This document shows positions 35,190 to 44,293 of a stretch of DNA of 64,000 nucleotides, one piece after another. Under the pieces are notes generated by a model. The model saw only the letters and a program-made list of their open reading frames with translations. It was not told the DNA's origin and made no database searches. Position 1 is the stretch's first letter; each line of letters starts with the position of its first letter. The position numbers and the translations under genes are program-made. The stretch is taken from NCBI RefSeq assembly GCF_028858515.1, contig NZ_JAPJZJ010000001.1, forward strand, positions 744,001 through 808,000. The letters are read 5' to 3'. This DNA is from Aurantiacibacter sp. D1-12 (GTDB lineage: Bacteria; Pseudomonadota; Alphaproteobacteria; Sphingomonadales; Sphingomonadaceae).

Positions 35190-35753
35190 TTAACCAGCCT
35201 TGCCGACGTAGGTCTGCTCGTAAACGTCCACCACGATACGCGTACCACTTTCGATGTGCGGGGGTACCATGATACGAACGCCGTTATCGAGCACTGCCGG
35301 CTTGTAGCTGGAAGAGGCCGTCTGCCCTTTCACAACCGCATCGGCCTCGACAATTTCGGCTTCGATTTGCTGCGGCAGCTGCACGCTGATGGGCTTTTCT
35401 TCCCACAGTTCCAGCTGGACAGACATGCCATCCTGCAGAAACGGGCGTGCATCGCCCAACAGGTCGCTCGGCAAGTTGATCTGCTCGTAGGTATTGGTGT
35501 CCATGAACACGAGCATGTCGCCATCTTCATACAGGAACTGGTATTCCTGCGTATCGAGGCGCACCTTCTCCACCGTGTCAGCGCTGCGGAAGCGGACGTT
35601 GGTTTTGCGGCCATCCTGCAGGTTCTTCATCTCAACCTGCATATATGCGCCGCCTTTACCCGGCTGGGTGTGTTGGATCTTGGCAACTTTCCAGATGCCG
35701 CCTTCGTATTCGATGATATTGCCGGGACGGATGTCCACACCGCTGATTTTCAT
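35190..35753 (-). CDS. efp: elongation factor P
   Basis: Cytoplasmic translation factor that enters the ribosomal E site and relieves stalling at polyproline. The 187-residue length is standard, with three beta-barrel domains. The tip loop reads [10 protein letters not shown] with Lys33 at the position modified by beta-lysylation in many bacteria. The C-terminal signature is present as [27 protein letters not shown]. It leads a three-gene minus-strand operon; a divergent secreted-protein gene starts about 125 bases away. Confidence 0.97.
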   Translation of the reverse strand: MKISGVDIRPGNIIEYEGGIWKVAKIQHTQPGKGGAYMQVEMKNLQDGRKTNVRFRSADTVEKVRLDTQEYQFLYEDGDMLVFMDTNTYEQINLPSDLLGDARPFLQDGMSVQLELWEEKPISVQLPQQIEAEIVEADAVVKGQTASSSYKPAVLDNGVRIMVPPHIESGTRIVVDVYEQTYVGKAG

Positions 35754-35877
35754 GGGAGTGCTCGTTGGTTCAAATTGTCAAAGATTGCCGCGCGCCCTAG
35801 CTGCAAGTGCGCTCAACGGCAAGCTGCGATGCACAAGGTTCATGACGGCGTCAGCAATGGCTGCTATGGCTGCGTCC

Positions 35878-36228
35878 ATGAAACAGGCTCTCTTCCCGAT
35901 TGTCATGCTTGGCACTCTCGCCGCTGTACCCGCCTTGGCGCAGGGGCAGATCGGCACTGTGGAGCGTGGTCGCTATGTTTGCGAAATGCCCGGCGATGCC
36001 GGCGGCGCGGTAGGCATTGAGCAACCGGAAGAGAACTTCACCATCCGCAGCGCCTCGCGCTATTCCTCCCCGCAAGGCAACGGAACCTATCTGCGCCGCG
36101 GCAACACGCTGACGATGACCAGTGGCCCGCGCAATGGTGACCGCTACCGCATCCAGTCGGATGGATTCTTGAGAAAAATCGTCGATGGAGAGCCTGGTCG
36201 CCTGCGCTGCGTACGCTCGGGCCGCTGA
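35878..36228 (+). CDS. small secreted protein
   Basis: A 116-residue precursor with a signal peptide (MKQALFPIVMLGTLAAVPAL, cleavage near AQG). The mature part includes RGRYVCEMPGDAGGAVG and GRLRCVRSGR, with two Cys that may form a disulfide. It resembles small uncharacterised periplasmic proteins of sphingomonads; no function is known. In-frame ATGs at 35842, 35857 and 35866 are alternatives; 35842 follows AAGG closely. It is convergent with ydcF and touches it without a gap. Confidence 0.72.
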   Translation: MKQALFPIVMLGTLAAVPALAQGQIGTVERGRYVCEMPGDAGGAVGIEQPEENFTIRSASRYSSPQGNGTYLRRGNTLTMTSGPRNGDRYRIQSDGFLRKIVDGEPGRLRCVRSGR

Positions 36229-36804
36229 CTATTCGCCGAACAGCCAGAAATGGTGCATGAAGTAGACCTCGCGCGCGAGGAACTGTGCTTTCGGCCAAAA
36301 GCTGCGATAGCGGGTGGTCGGGGTAGCGCTGGCCTGCACTTGCATTCCCAAGGCGTCGGCCATTTCGGTTGCGCGGCGCATGTGGAGCGGGTCGGAAACG
36401 ATCAGGGCGCTATCAAGGCCGGCATCCCGCATCAGCAATTGCGCTTCAACGAGATTGTGCATGGTTGTGCCGGATTCGGTTTCGATCAGGATCGCCTCTT
36501 CCGGCAAGCCTTCGGCAAGAGCCATGTCGCGTGCCACTTCGCTCTCGGCTAACGCATCTTCTTCACTGCGTCCGCCAGTGAAGATCAGGCGCTCCACACG
36601 GCCTTCGTTGAACAGGGTAATGCCGTGCGAAATCCGTTCACGGAAAACGGGTGACGGTTCAGAGCTATCCACCGCGGCACCGAGCACGATGGCGACGTCA
36701 GCGCTGGCAGAAGGACTTTCCGGCGGCCCCGCGCCAATCCAGTAGGCAATCGCGCCAAGCCACCCGACCAGTGCAGGCAGAATCGCCCGGCGGAGCTTCT
36801 TCAC
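36229..36804 (-). CDS. YdcF family protein (DUF218)
   Basis: A 191-residue protein with an N-terminal membrane anchor (about 8-26) and a DUF218/YdcF alpha/beta domain. Family motifs are DVAIVLGAAV near residue 36, FTGGRSEEDALAESEVA near residue 75, IETESGTTMHNLVEA near residue 107 and IVSDPLHMRRA near residue 134. Relatives (SanA, ElyC, YdcF) affect envelope integrity; the reaction is unknown. Its ATG overlaps the thiE stop (ATGA), so it is the last gene of the tkt-to-ydcF run. Confidence 0.87.
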   Translation of the reverse strand: MKKLRRAILPALVGWLGAIAYWIGAGPPESPSASADVAIVLGAAVDSSEPSPVFRERISHGITLFNEGRVERLIFTGGRSEEDALAESEVARDMALAEGLPEEAILIETESGTTMHNLVEAQLLMRDAGLDSALIVSDPLHMRRATEMADALGMQVQASATPTTRYRSFWPKAQFLAREVYFMHHFWLFGE

Positions 36805-37418
36805 CTCGTTGCCTTCCGGAAGGCCTCGATTGCTACGACTTCATCGCCGCCCCAGACCGCGTGTGACACAGCGAGGAAATCCGCGCCTGCCTCAACCAGC
36901 GGCCTGCAGTTGCCCGGTGTGATACCGCCAATCGCGACGCACGGGATTTCGAACAGATCGCTCCAGAACTCGAGCAGTTCAGGCTCGGGCCGGTGTTCGC
37001 TGGCCTTGGTTTCGCTGGGGAAGAATGCACCGAACGCGACATAGTCCGCCCCCGCCTCGCCCGCTTCCATCGCGAGGTGGCGGCTGGCGTGGCAAGTCAC
37101 GCCGATCTGCATTTCGCGGCCGAGTTCTTCACGCGCCTCTCTCACGTCTCCGTCACCCTGCCCCAGATGCACGCCATCGGCCTTGAGCCGCCGCGCCAGC
37201 GCGACATCGTCATTCACGATAAAGGCTACGTCGCGCGCCTGGCAGATTTCGAGCAATGGCTGGGCAAGCCGCGCCGCCTCGTGCTGATCCAGGCCCTTCA
37301 CGCGGAACTGGAAAGCGGTAACCAGCCCCTCCCCCGCTACCAAAGCACGGTCGAGACGTTGGGGAAAGTCCCCACCCACGTCGAGCGGGGAGATCAGGTA
37401 GAGCTGGCAGTCGGGCAT
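36801..37418 (-). CDS. thiE: thiamine phosphate synthase
   Basis: Joins the thiazole and pyrimidine moieties to make thiamine phosphate. The 205-residue TIM barrel has FQFRVKGL near residue 37, FIVNDDVALARRLKADGVHLGQGD (pyrophosphate and magnesium residues), GVTCHASRHLAMEAGEAGADYVAFGAFFPS and IGGITPGN, all ThiE signatures. In the Q(L/V)R(E/D)K pattern the residue after Arg is Val in FQFRVKG, a mild deviation. The ATG at 37418 lies seven bases after the fba stop. It is the only thi gene visible, and being next to the thiamine-diphosphate enzyme transketolase may be coincidental. Confidence 0.88.
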   Translation of the reverse strand: MPDCQLYLISPLDVGGDFPQRLDRALVAGEGLVTAFQFRVKGLDQHEAARLAQPLLEICQARDVAFIVNDDVALARRLKADGVHLGQGDGDVREAREELGREMQIGVTCHASRHLAMEAGEAGADYVAFGAFFPSETKASEHRPEPELLEFWSDLFEIPCVAIGGITPGNCRPLVEAGADFLAVSHAVWGGDEVVAIEAFRKATR

Positions 37419-37425
37419 ACTGCGC

Positions 37426-38313
37426 TTAGGCGACCGAAGCCTCACAGATGGAATCGATCGCGGTACCGAGCGCGCCGTCGAATTCTTCGTCGCTCTGCTG
37501 ATGGCGCAGGTCTTGCAGCAGACCGCGGCTGAAGCTTGCGATCATGCCGCTGTTCTTGGCGAGCTCGCGGCAGGCTTCGTCAGTCGAGTAACCGCCCGAC
37601 AGCGCGACAACCCGCAGCACCTTGGGGTGCTCGACCAGCTCGCGATAGAGGTTGCCCTTCACCGGAATCGAGAGCTTAAGCATCACCTGCTGGCCTTCGG
37701 GCAGCGCGTCTAGGCCCTTCAGGATCTCGGCCTTGAGGATTTCCTCACCCTCCGCGCGGTCACTTGCGGTGATGTCATACTCCGGCTCCAACATCGGCAT
37801 CAGGCCCGCAGCGATGATCTGCTTGCCGACTTCGAACTGCTGCGCAACGTTGGCCGCGATACCTTCCGGGTTCGCCGACTTGATGACAGAGCGCATCTTG
37901 GTGCCAAACATGCCCTTGGCGACCGATTTTTCGAGCAGCGCCGGAAGCTTGTCGAGCGGCTTCATCAGCTGCACGCCGTTATCTTCATCGGCGAGGCCCT
38001 GATCGACCTTGATAAAGGGCACCACGCCGCGTTCTTTCAGCGCATCGGGCGTCGGCTTGCCGTCGACCTGACCGTCCATGGTCTTTTCGAACAGGATCGC
38101 GCCGATTACCTTGCCATTGGCAAAGCTGGGCGCGGTAATCACGCGGCTGCGCATCTTGTGGATCTCGGCAAACATCTCGTCATCACCGTTCCACGCATCG
38201 TCTTCCACGCCATACCCGCGCAGGGCCTTGGGCGTTGAACCGCCGGACTGGTCAAGCGCAGCAATAAAGCCTGCTCCGGTAGCGATACGAGTGGTCATTT
38301 CAGCGGTGTTCAT
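37426..38313 (-). CDS. fba: class I fructose-bisphosphate aldolase
   Basis: Cleaves fructose 1,6-bisphosphate to two triose phosphates. The 295-residue protein is the Schiff-base (metal-free) class I type, shown by FIAALDQSGGSTPKAL near residue 18, PFIKVDQGL near residue 100, MLEPEYDI near residue 175 and MLKLSIPVKGNLY near residue 210; this form is usual in alphaproteobacteria and animals. GAGGAGC lies before the ATG at 38313, preferred over an upstream in-frame start. It belongs to the tkt-gap-pgk-fba run on the minus strand. Confidence 0.94.
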   Translation of the reverse strand: MNTAEMTTRIATGAGFIAALDQSGGSTPKALRGYGVEDDAWNGDDEMFAEIHKMRSRVITAPSFANGKVIGAILFEKTMDGQVDGKPTPDALKERGVVPFIKVDQGLADEDNGVQLMKPLDKLPALLEKSVAKGMFGTKMRSVIKSANPEGIAANVAQQFEVGKQIIAAGLMPMLEPEYDITASDRAEGEEILKAEILKGLDALPEGQQVMLKLSIPVKGNLYRELVEHPKVLRVVALSGGYSTDEACRELAKNSGMIASFSRGLLQDLRHQQSDEEFDGALGTAIDSICEASVA

Positions 38314-38394
38314 GCGGTGCTCCTCAGCGCAGAGATTTGTTTGCATGTGCTCCTATTGCGCGCGTTTGAGGAGCGCAACACCAGGGGAGCGGAA

Positions 38395-39036
38395 TCAATG
38401 CGGTTTCTTCAAACCCGTCGACAGATTGATCGCCACCGAAATCCGCGTTCCCTCTCCATAAAAAGGGCGAACCGCATGCTGGAGCCAGCTGGGGAACATC
38501 ACGATCATGCCGGTCTGCGGGCGGATGGAGATTTCGTGCGCTTGCGCAGCGCCGCTCGCGTCCTTCATCCGTAGATCGGGCGCGGTCATCTGCACCATAG
38601 GGCTGCGCGGATCGAGCAGCTGCAGCTCTCCGCCCAGCGTCGGATCGTCGTCACCCTCATACCCGTCATCAACATAGGCAACGATCGACCAGAAGCTGCC
38701 AGGATGGGTGTGATACTGGTTGGCGTTGCCCTTTTCGCTGACATTTGCCCACAGCTCTGCGTGCCAGCCAAAGCGGCTCGCATCGGGGCTTTTCACATCT
38801 ACACTGGCCTCTTCCGCCATCGTGATAGCCTTGAACACCAGCGCCTTGGCCGCCTCCCCGCCCCATTCGAGCATTTGCGTGTTGGAATGCCAGCCACCGA
38901 TATTGCTGATGGAGACACCCTTCCGGTCGCGATCCATCTCCGCAAAGATCGCGTCGCGCAGCATGGCGATCCCCGCTTCACTCTGCAGGCGGTCGATGAC
39001 GAAGGGCGTGGCGAAGAGGTGGTTGGTATCCGCCAT
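38395..39036 (-). CDS. 2OG-Fe(II) oxygenase, TIGR02466-like
   Basis: A 213-residue protein of the putative 2-oxoglutarate/iron oxygenase family. The cupin-like core shows ANQYHTHPGSFWSIVAYVDDG near residue 105 (iron-binding His and Asp region), and GMIVMFPSWLQHAVRPFYGEGTRISVAIN near the end (second His and the 2-oxoglutarate-binding Arg). The substrate is unknown; some relatives resemble prolyl hydroxylases. It starts four bases after pgk and lies before fba, an odd insertion in a glycolytic operon. The start at ATG 39036 gives MADTNHLFATPF, the usual family opening. Confidence 0.86.
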   Translation of the reverse strand: MADTNHLFATPFVIDRLQSEAGIAMLRDAIFAEMDRDRKGVSISNIGGWHSNTQMLEWGGEAAKALVFKAITMAEEASVDVKSPDASRFGWHAELWANVSEKGNANQYHTHPGSFWSIVAYVDDGYEGDDDPTLGGELQLLDPRSPMVQMTAPDLRMKDASGAAQAHEISIRPQTGMIVMFPSWLQHAVRPFYGEGTRISVAINLSTGLKKPH

Positions 39037-39040
39037 CGAA

Positions 39041-40240
39041 TCAGGCGCTGAGCGCCGCGACGCCAGGCAGTTCCTTGCCTTCCATCCATTCGAGGAAAGC
39101 ACCGCCTGCGGTCGAGATGTAAGTCACATCGTCAGTCACACCCGCATGCGCGAGCGCGGCCACGGTGTCGCCGCCTCCGGCAACTGACGTCAAGGCGCCA
39201 GCCTGCGTCAACGCAGCAGCGGTTTTTGCCAGCGCTACGGTCGCTTCATCGAACGGCGGGGTTTCGAAGGCACCCATCGGGCCGTTCCACACCAGAGTGG
39301 CACAGGTTTTGAGCACATCGCCCAGAGCCTCGACCGCCTGCGGACCAACGTCGAGGATCATCTCGTCCTCAGCCACTTCATGGACGTTGCAGGTGCGCAG
39401 GCTCGGCGGGTTGGCGGCGAATTCCTTGGCCACCACCACATCATACGGCAGGTGGATCGTGCATCCGGCCCCGTCCGCTGCATCCATGATGGCACGCGCT
39501 GTATCGGTCAGGTCGTGTTCGCACAGGCTCTTCCCGACATTCACGCCGTTCGCAGCGAGGAAGGTGTTGGCCATGCCGCCGCCGATAATCAGGTGCTGGA
39601 CTTGGCGAGAGAGGTTTTCGAGCACAGCGAGCTTGGTGCTGACCTTCGCTCCGCCTACCACGGCGGCAACCGGTGGATTGGGAGTGCCAAGCGCAGCATC
39701 CAGCGCCTTCAGTTCTTTTTCCATCGCGCGGCCGGCATAGGCGGGCAGAAGCTTGGCGAGGCCTTCGGTCGAAGCATGCGCACGGTGTGCGGCGGAGAAG
39801 GCGTCGTTCACGTAGATATCGCCATTCTCGGCGATAGCCCTGGCGAATTCGGGATCGTTGGCTTCCTCACCCGGCCAGAAGCGGGTGTTTTCGAGGATTC
39901 CGATGTCGCCATCGCTCAGGATGCCGACCGACTGTTCCACCACCGGCCCGGTGATTTCGGGAATGAACATGATCTCACGCTCTATCACCCGCTCGACATC
40001 GCCCAGAACGTAGCTCAGGCTCATAGTCGAATTGCGCTCGCCTTTCGGGCGACCGAAATGCGCGAGTAGCAGCACCTTCGCACCACGATCCGCGAGTTCG
40101 AGTATGGTAGGTGCAACGGCAGTTACACGGGTCAGGTCGGTCGCCTGCCCATCTTTCATCGGCAGGTTGAGATCGACCCGCACCAGAGCACGCTGGCCGG
40201 TCAGATCCTGCGGCAGATCATCGAGGGTTTTGAAGCTCAT
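39041..40240 (-). CDS. pgk: phosphoglycerate kinase
   Basis: Transfers phosphate between 1,3-bisphosphoglycerate and ADP in glycolysis. At 399 residues it is full length. Motifs: [15 protein letters not shown] near residue 18 (substrate Asp/Asn), [11 protein letters not shown] near residue 57, [24 protein letters not shown] near residue 193 and WNGPMGAFE near residue 317 (nucleotide loop), followed by a Gly-rich [10 protein letters not shown] near the C-terminus. About 135 bases separate it from gap, occupied by a composite palindromic element. Confidence 0.96.
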   Translation of the reverse strand: MSFKTLDDLPQDLTGQRALVRVDLNLPMKDGQATDLTRVTAVAPTILELADRGAKVLLLAHFGRPKGERNSTMSLSYVLGDVERVIEREIMFIPEITGPVVEQSVGILSDGDIGILENTRFWPGEEANDPEFARAIAENGDIYVNDAFSAAHRAHASTEGLAKLLPAYAGRAMEKELKALDAALGTPNPPVAAVVGGAKVSTKLAVLENLSRQVQHLIIGGGMANTFLAANGVNVGKSLCEHDLTDTARAIMDAADGAGCTIHLPYDVVVAKEFAANPPSLRTCNVHEVAEDEMILDVGPQAVEALGDVLKTCATLVWNGPMGAFETPPFDEATVALAKTAAALTQAGALTSVAGGGDTVAALAHAGVTDDVTYISTAGGAFLEWMEGKELPGVAALSA

Positions 40241-40255
40241 TTTGACACTCCCATT

Positions 40256-40369
40256 CCCCTCCCGTTCACGGGAGGGGCAGTGAGACTTGGCAGCTTGTCT
40301 GCCTAGTCGCAGCGGGGTGGGCCTTGCAGGCCCATGCCCACCCCCGGCCCCTCCCGCAAGCGGGAGGGG
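40256..40369. repeat. composite palindromic (REP-like) element between pgk and gap
   Basis: The element is bounded by two near-identical hairpins: CCCCTCCCG-TTCA-CGGGAGGGG (40256-40277) and CCCCTCCCG-CAAG-CGGGAGGGG (40348-40369). Between them GGGGTGGGC pairs with GCCCACCCC around an inner GGGCC...GGCCC stem. G+C-rich palindromes of this kind are common intergenic repeats in sphingomonad genomes and may be non-autonomous mobile units or mRNA-processing sites. The placement inside an operon suggests an effect on gap/pgk mRNA balance. No other copy was noticed in this window. Confidence 0.7.
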
Positions 40370-40376
40370 AGTTAGA

Positions 40377-41384
40377 TCAGAGGAACTTCGCCATTGCGCC
40401 CGCAGTGTCGATCATGCGGTTGGAGAAGCCCCATTCGTTGTCATACCAGCTCACCACGCGGCACAGCTTGCCTTCGAGCACAGCGGTTTCCAGCGAGTCG
40501 ATCGTCGAGCTTGCCGGATGGTGGTTGAAGTCGCTGCTGACGAGCGGCTTGTCGGTGTAGTCGAGTACTCCCTTCATCGGGCCTTCGGATGCAGCTTTCA
40601 GTGCAGCGTTCATCTCGTCTGCCGAGGTTTCACGCCCTGGGGTGAAAACAAGATCAACGAGCGACACGTTCGGTGTCGGCACGCGAACCGAAGAACCGTC
40701 CAGCTTACCGGCGAGTTCGGGCAGCACCAGGCCAACCGCACGGGCAGCGCCGGTGGTAGTCGGGATCATGTTCTGCGCACCGCCGCGAGCACGGCGCATG
40801 TCGCTGTGCATCTGGTCCAGCATGCGCTGATCGTTGGTGTAGGAGTGGATCGTGGTCATGAAGCCACGCTCGATACCCACCAGATCGTTCAGCACCTTGG
40901 CAACCGGAGAAAGACAGTTGGTAGTGCAGCTGGCGTTGGAAACGATCACGTCATCCGCAGTCAGAATGTCATGGTTCACACCGTAAACAATGGTCGCGGT
41001 CACTTCTTTCGCCGGTGCAGAGATCAACACACGCTTGGCGCCTGCATCAAGGTGCGGCTTGGCGGCAGAGTGACTCTGGAAGAAGCCGGTGCATTCGAGC
41101 ACGATGTCCACGCCCATTTCGCCGTGCGGCAGATCGCCCGGGTTGCGCTCGCTCGTCACCGCAATGCGCTTGCCGTTGACGACCAGGTTATTGCCGTCGA
41201 CTTCCACCGTGCCGGGGAAGCGGCCGTGCGTGCTGTCGAAGCCGAACAGCAGGGCATTGGCGTTGGTGTCGGCCAGATCATTGATCGCCACCAGCTCCAG
41301 ATCGTGATCATCACGCTCAAGAATTGCGCGCGCAACCAGACGTCCGATACGCCCGAAACCGTTGATCGAAACCTTCGTCGCCAT
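40377..41384 (-). CDS. gap: type I glyceraldehyde-3-phosphate dehydrogenase
   Basis: Oxidises glyceraldehyde 3-phosphate with NAD(P) and phosphate. The 335-residue protein has the N-terminal NAD fold [14 protein letters not shown], the catalytic Cys in [17 protein letters not shown] near residue 153, [18 protein letters not shown] and [11 protein letters not shown] near the C-terminus. The cofactor-deciding residues after the second strand ([10 protein letters not shown]) favour NAD. It starts 15 bases after the tkt stop, so the two are co-transcribed. Confidence 0.97.
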   Translation of the reverse strand: MATKVSINGFGRIGRLVARAILERDDHDLELVAINDLADTNANALLFGFDSTHGRFPGTVEVDGNNLVVNGKRIAVTSERNPGDLPHGEMGVDIVLECTGFFQSHSAAKPHLDAGAKRVLISAPAKEVTATIVYGVNHDILTADDVIVSNASCTTNCLSPVAKVLNDLVGIERGFMTTIHSYTNDQRMLDQMHSDMRRARGGAQNMIPTTTGAARAVGLVLPELAGKLDGSSVRVPTPNVSLVDLVFTPGRETSADEMNAALKAASEGPMKGVLDYTDKPLVSSDFNHHPASSTIDSLETAVLEGKLCRVVSWYDNEWGFSNRMIDTAGAMAKFL

Positions 41385-41399
41385 GTTAAAAACTCCTGC

Positions 41400-43382
41400 T
41401 TATCCGTTGATCTTGTTCAAAACTTGCGGCACAATCTGGTCCGCGGTCAGGCCAAACTTCTTGAACAGCTCGCCCGCTGGTGCCGAAGCGCCAAAGCGGT
41501 CAATTCCGAAGTTCAGGCCATCGGTGCCCGTGTATCGCTCCCACCCATAGGTGGTCCCGGCTTCAATCGAAACCTTGCAAATATCTGCGGGCAGGATGTC
41601 TGCCTTGTACTCGGCGCTCTGCGCATCGAACAGCTCAGTACAGACCATCGAAACAACGTCTGCGCCGATGCCCTCTTTCTCGAGCTTTTCAGCACATTCG
41701 AGCGCAAGCGACACTTCCGAACCGGTCGCCACCAGCACCACACCGCGCTTGTTGCCCGCACGCTTCAGGCGATAGGCACCGTGCCAGCACTGGTCGGTCT
41801 CGTCGGGCGAATTGCGCACCTGCGGCAAGCCCTGGCGGCTCAATGCGATCACGGTGGGGCGATCAGTCTGGCGGAGGGCAATTTCCCAGCACTCGGCGGT
41901 CTCGACCGCGTCGGCCGGGCGCATCACCAGAATGTTGGGCATGGCACGCAAGCTCTGCAGATGTTCGATTGGCTGGTGCGTTGGTCCGTCTTCGCCCAGC
42001 CCGATACTGTCATGCGTCATGACGTAGACGACCGGGCACTGCTGAAGCGCCGAGAGGCGGATCGCCCCGCGCGCATAGTCGGTGAAGATCAGGAAGGTGC
42101 CGCCATAGGCGGTGATCCCACCGTGCAGCGCCATGCCGTTCATCGCTGCAGCCATGCCGAATTCGCGGATGCCGTAATAGACATAGCGGCCCGAATAATC
42201 CTGCGCGGTCATCGGCCCGATGCCGCCCGCCTTGGTGTTGTTCGAACCGGTAAGATCAGCACTACCGCCGATGGTTTCGGGCAACTTGGCGTTGATCTGG
42301 TCAAGCGCCATTTCGCTCGCCTTGCGGGTCGCGACCTTTTGCGGCTCTGCCATCAGGCGCTGGGTGTAATTGTGGAGCGAGAAGTTCTCAGGCAGCTCAC
42401 CCGCCATACGGCGCTTGAATTCGGCTTTTTGATCGCTTGCCTCAAGGCGGCCCTGCCATTCAGAATGGGCTTGCTTGCTACGTTCTCCGGTCGCGCGCCA
42501 GTCAGCCATCACCTCGTCCGGGATCACGAACGGATCATGCTCCCAGCCAAGTTCCTTGCGCGCAGCGGCAATCTCGTCATCGCCCAGCGGAGCGCCGTGC
42601 ACCGCGCTGGTGCCACCCTTGTTGGGCGCGCCCTTACCGATCACCGTGGTGCAACGGATCAGCGAGGGCTTGTTTGTTTCGGCAAGCGCCTCATCGATAG
42701 CCCGACGGATCGAGACTGGATCATGACCGTCGCAGTGCGCGACATGCCAACCCGTCGCTTCATAGCGCGCGGGGATGTTCTCAGACGAAGACAGGCCCAC
42801 TTCGCCATCAATAGTGATGTTATTGTCGTCCCACAGCACGATCAGGCGGCCGAGGCCCATGTGGCCGGCAAGGCCGATCGCTTCGTGGTTGATGCCTTCC
42901 ATCAGGCACCCGTCACCCGCGATGACCCAGGTCTTGTGATCGACCAGCTCGTCTCCGAACACCGCGTTCAGGTGACGCTCCGCCATGGCCATGCCGACCG
43001 ACATGGCAAGCCCTTGCCCCAGCGGACCGGTTGTTGCTTCAACGCCAGGAATCAGGAAGTTTTCAGGGTGCCCGGCGCACGGGCTGCCAACCTGACGGAA
43101 GTTCCTGATGTCCTCCATCGTCGGACTATCATAGCCCGACAGGTGGAGCAGCGCGTAAATCAGCATCGAGCCGTGGCCTGCCGAGAGCACGAAGCGATCG
43201 CGATCCGCCCAGCCCGGTGCTTCCGGATCGAACTTCAGGTAATCGGACCACAGCACCGTTGCGACATCGGCCATACCCATCGGCATACCCGGATGCCCCG
43301 AATTGGCGGCCTGCACTGCGTCCATCGAAAGGGCGCGAATGGCATTGGCCATATTGGTGAAACGGGTCTGCTCGTCGCTCAT
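41400..43382 (-). CDS. tkt: transketolase
   Basis: Thiamine-diphosphate enzyme of the pentose phosphate pathway moving two-carbon units between sugar phosphates. The 660-residue length is standard. Motifs: AANSGHPGMPMGMADV near residue 25, the ThDP-binding GDGCLMEGINHEA near residue 155, the histidine region HGAPLGDDEI, and the pyrimidine-domain stretches GIREFGMAAAMNGMALHGG and THDSIGLGEDGPTHQPIEHL. The ATG at 43382 gives a normal N-terminus (MSDEQTRFTNMANAIRALS); the frame is open far upstream without similarity. First gene of the central-carbon operon. Confidence 0.97.
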   Translation of the reverse strand: MSDEQTRFTNMANAIRALSMDAVQAANSGHPGMPMGMADVATVLWSDYLKFDPEAPGWADRDRFVLSAGHGSMLIYALLHLSGYDSPTMEDIRNFRQVGSPCAGHPENFLIPGVEATTGPLGQGLAMSVGMAMAERHLNAVFGDELVDHKTWVIAGDGCLMEGINHEAIGLAGHMGLGRLIVLWDDNNITIDGEVGLSSSENIPARYEATGWHVAHCDGHDPVSIRRAIDEALAETNKPSLIRCTTVIGKGAPNKGGTSAVHGAPLGDDEIAAARKELGWEHDPFVIPDEVMADWRATGERSKQAHSEWQGRLEASDQKAEFKRRMAGELPENFSLHNYTQRLMAEPQKVATRKASEMALDQINAKLPETIGGSADLTGSNNTKAGGIGPMTAQDYSGRYVYYGIREFGMAAAMNGMALHGGITAYGGTFLIFTDYARGAIRLSALQQCPVVYVMTHDSIGLGEDGPTHQPIEHLQSLRAMPNILVMRPADAVETAECWEIALRQTDRPTVIALSRQGLPQVRNSPDETDQCWHGAYRLKRAGNKRGVVLVATGSEVSLALECAEKLEKEGIGADVVSMVCTELFDAQSAEYKADILPADICKVSIEAGTTYGWERYTGTDGLNFGIDRFGASAPAGELFKKFGLTADQIVPQVLNKING

Positions 43383-43570
43383 GCAATGCTCCATGCGCTC
43401 GCCACACTTTTCGGAGGCGATTCGGTTAGAGGCTGTGTGGTGGGGGCCGCCTCCAAGGTCAAGCAAAGCTCCCGGTGAACCGGGCATTTGGCGCAATTTT
43501 GCGTGAGGATTATTCACAGCTTTCGCGCCCATCACTTTGCTGCGGCGGCAATATTGGTTAATTTGGTTGT

Positions 43571-43783
43571 ATGGAGACAAATGCGATCTCTGAGCGCGTG
43601 ACTGCAGCGCTTGCCCGGATAGAAGCGGCGACGGGTCGTATTGAAGCGGCTGCGCGCAATGTTGCTCCCTCTGGCGGCCCCGGATCGGACCCCGAGCTGG
43701 AAGCCCGCTATGCCGAACTGCAGCGCGAAGCGGGCGAGGCGTTGCAGCAGATCGATCGCCTGATCGGAGCGCTGGAGCGATGA
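43571..43783 (+). CDS. small coiled-coil protein upstream of zapA
   Basis: A 70-residue protein made largely of two heptad-like helices (ERVTAALARIEAATGRIEAA and ELEARYAELQREAGEALQQI) joined by a Gly/Pro/Ser linker. There is no signal or membrane segment. It overlaps the zapA start by four bases (ATGA), so it is made together with ZapA. The pairing of a short coiled-coil gene with zapA appears typical of sphingomonads. A division-site partner or structural analogue of ZapB is possible but unproven. Confidence 0.75.
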   Translation: METNAISERVTAALARIEAATGRIEAAARNVAPSGGPGSDPELEARYAELQREAGEALQQIDRLIGALER

Positions 43784-44100
43784 GTAACGTCACTCTTGAA
43801 ATCGCCGGGCGGAAATACACCATTGCCTGTGCCGAAGGTGAAGAGCCGCATATCGAAATGCTCGGCACTTCGATCGACGCCAAGCTCGCGGAGCTCGACA
43901 ATCTTCACGGTCAATCACCCGAACGCGTATTGCTCTACGCCTCGCTTTTGCTGGCTGACGAATTGCACGAGGCAAAGACAGGTGCTCCCACGCCGGATCC
44001 GTCCGAATTGGATGTGGCGACAGCCGAAAAGCTGGAGGCGATGGCCGATCATCTCGAATCTCTTGCAATGCAGCTTGAGACCGGAGCCATCACCTCCTAA
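43780..44100 (+). CDS. zapA: cell division protein ZapA
   Basis: FtsZ-ring stabiliser that bundles FtsZ filaments at midcell. The 106-residue length and pattern fit: an N-terminal strand pair with VTLEIAGRKYTIACAEGEE, then a long helix that forms the dimer/tetramer coiled coil (about 25-60, RVLLYASLLLADELHEAK), and a Glu/Leu-rich C-terminal helix. It is translationally coupled to the small coiled-coil gene and followed by 6S RNA and 5-formyltetrahydrofolate cyclo-ligase, the synteny found widely in proteobacteria. Confidence 0.9.
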   Translation: MSNVTLEIAGRKYTIACAEGEEPHIEMLGTSIDAKLAELDNLHGQSPERVLLYASLLLADELHEAKTGAPTPDPSELDVATAEKLEAMADHLESLAMQLETGAITS

Positions 44101-44109
44101 GTAGATCGC

Positions 44110-44281
44110 GGCGGGACTGCCCGGCACGAGCCAGGTGCGAATATCCCTGAGGCTATAAGCAAAAATAGGGAGCTGTCCCTGCCCGACGTACCGGTTCGGC
44201 CGTGGCGTCGGTGCATATGGCGCCCACCTGACGTTTAGGCGTCAGAGGATTTCCCGGAAAACGACCCATGGTGGTTCCGCC
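44110..44281 (+). ncRNA. ssrS: 6S RNA
   Basis: The zapA - 6S - 5-FCL position and the structure both fit. The closing stem pairs GCGGGACTGCC (44111-44121) with GGTGGTTCCGC (44270-44280), allowing G-U pairs. An inner stem pairs CAGGTG with CACCTG, a large internal bubble includes ATCCCTGAGGCTATAAGC, and apical stems include AGGGA/TCCCT and CCGACG/CGTCGG. 6S RNA imitates an open promoter and holds sigma-70 RNA polymerase in stationary phase. The ends are estimated from pairing, to within about 10 bases. Confidence 0.82.
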
Positions 44282-44293
44282 ACATGATTTGAC

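Noticed and set aside
36801-37445. Thiamine riboswitch before thiE
   Set aside because: thiE starts seven bases after the fba stop, leaving no room for a THI-box.
40256-40277. Hairpin downstream of gap as a simple terminator
   Set aside because: No T-run follows on either strand, and it pairs with a twin copy at 40348, so a repeat element is the better explanation.
40287-43478. Very long plus-strand open frame (1063 codons) opposite gap and tkt
   Set aside because: It is the antisense frame of two strongly supported glycolytic genes; the product is His/Arg-rich without domain motifs.
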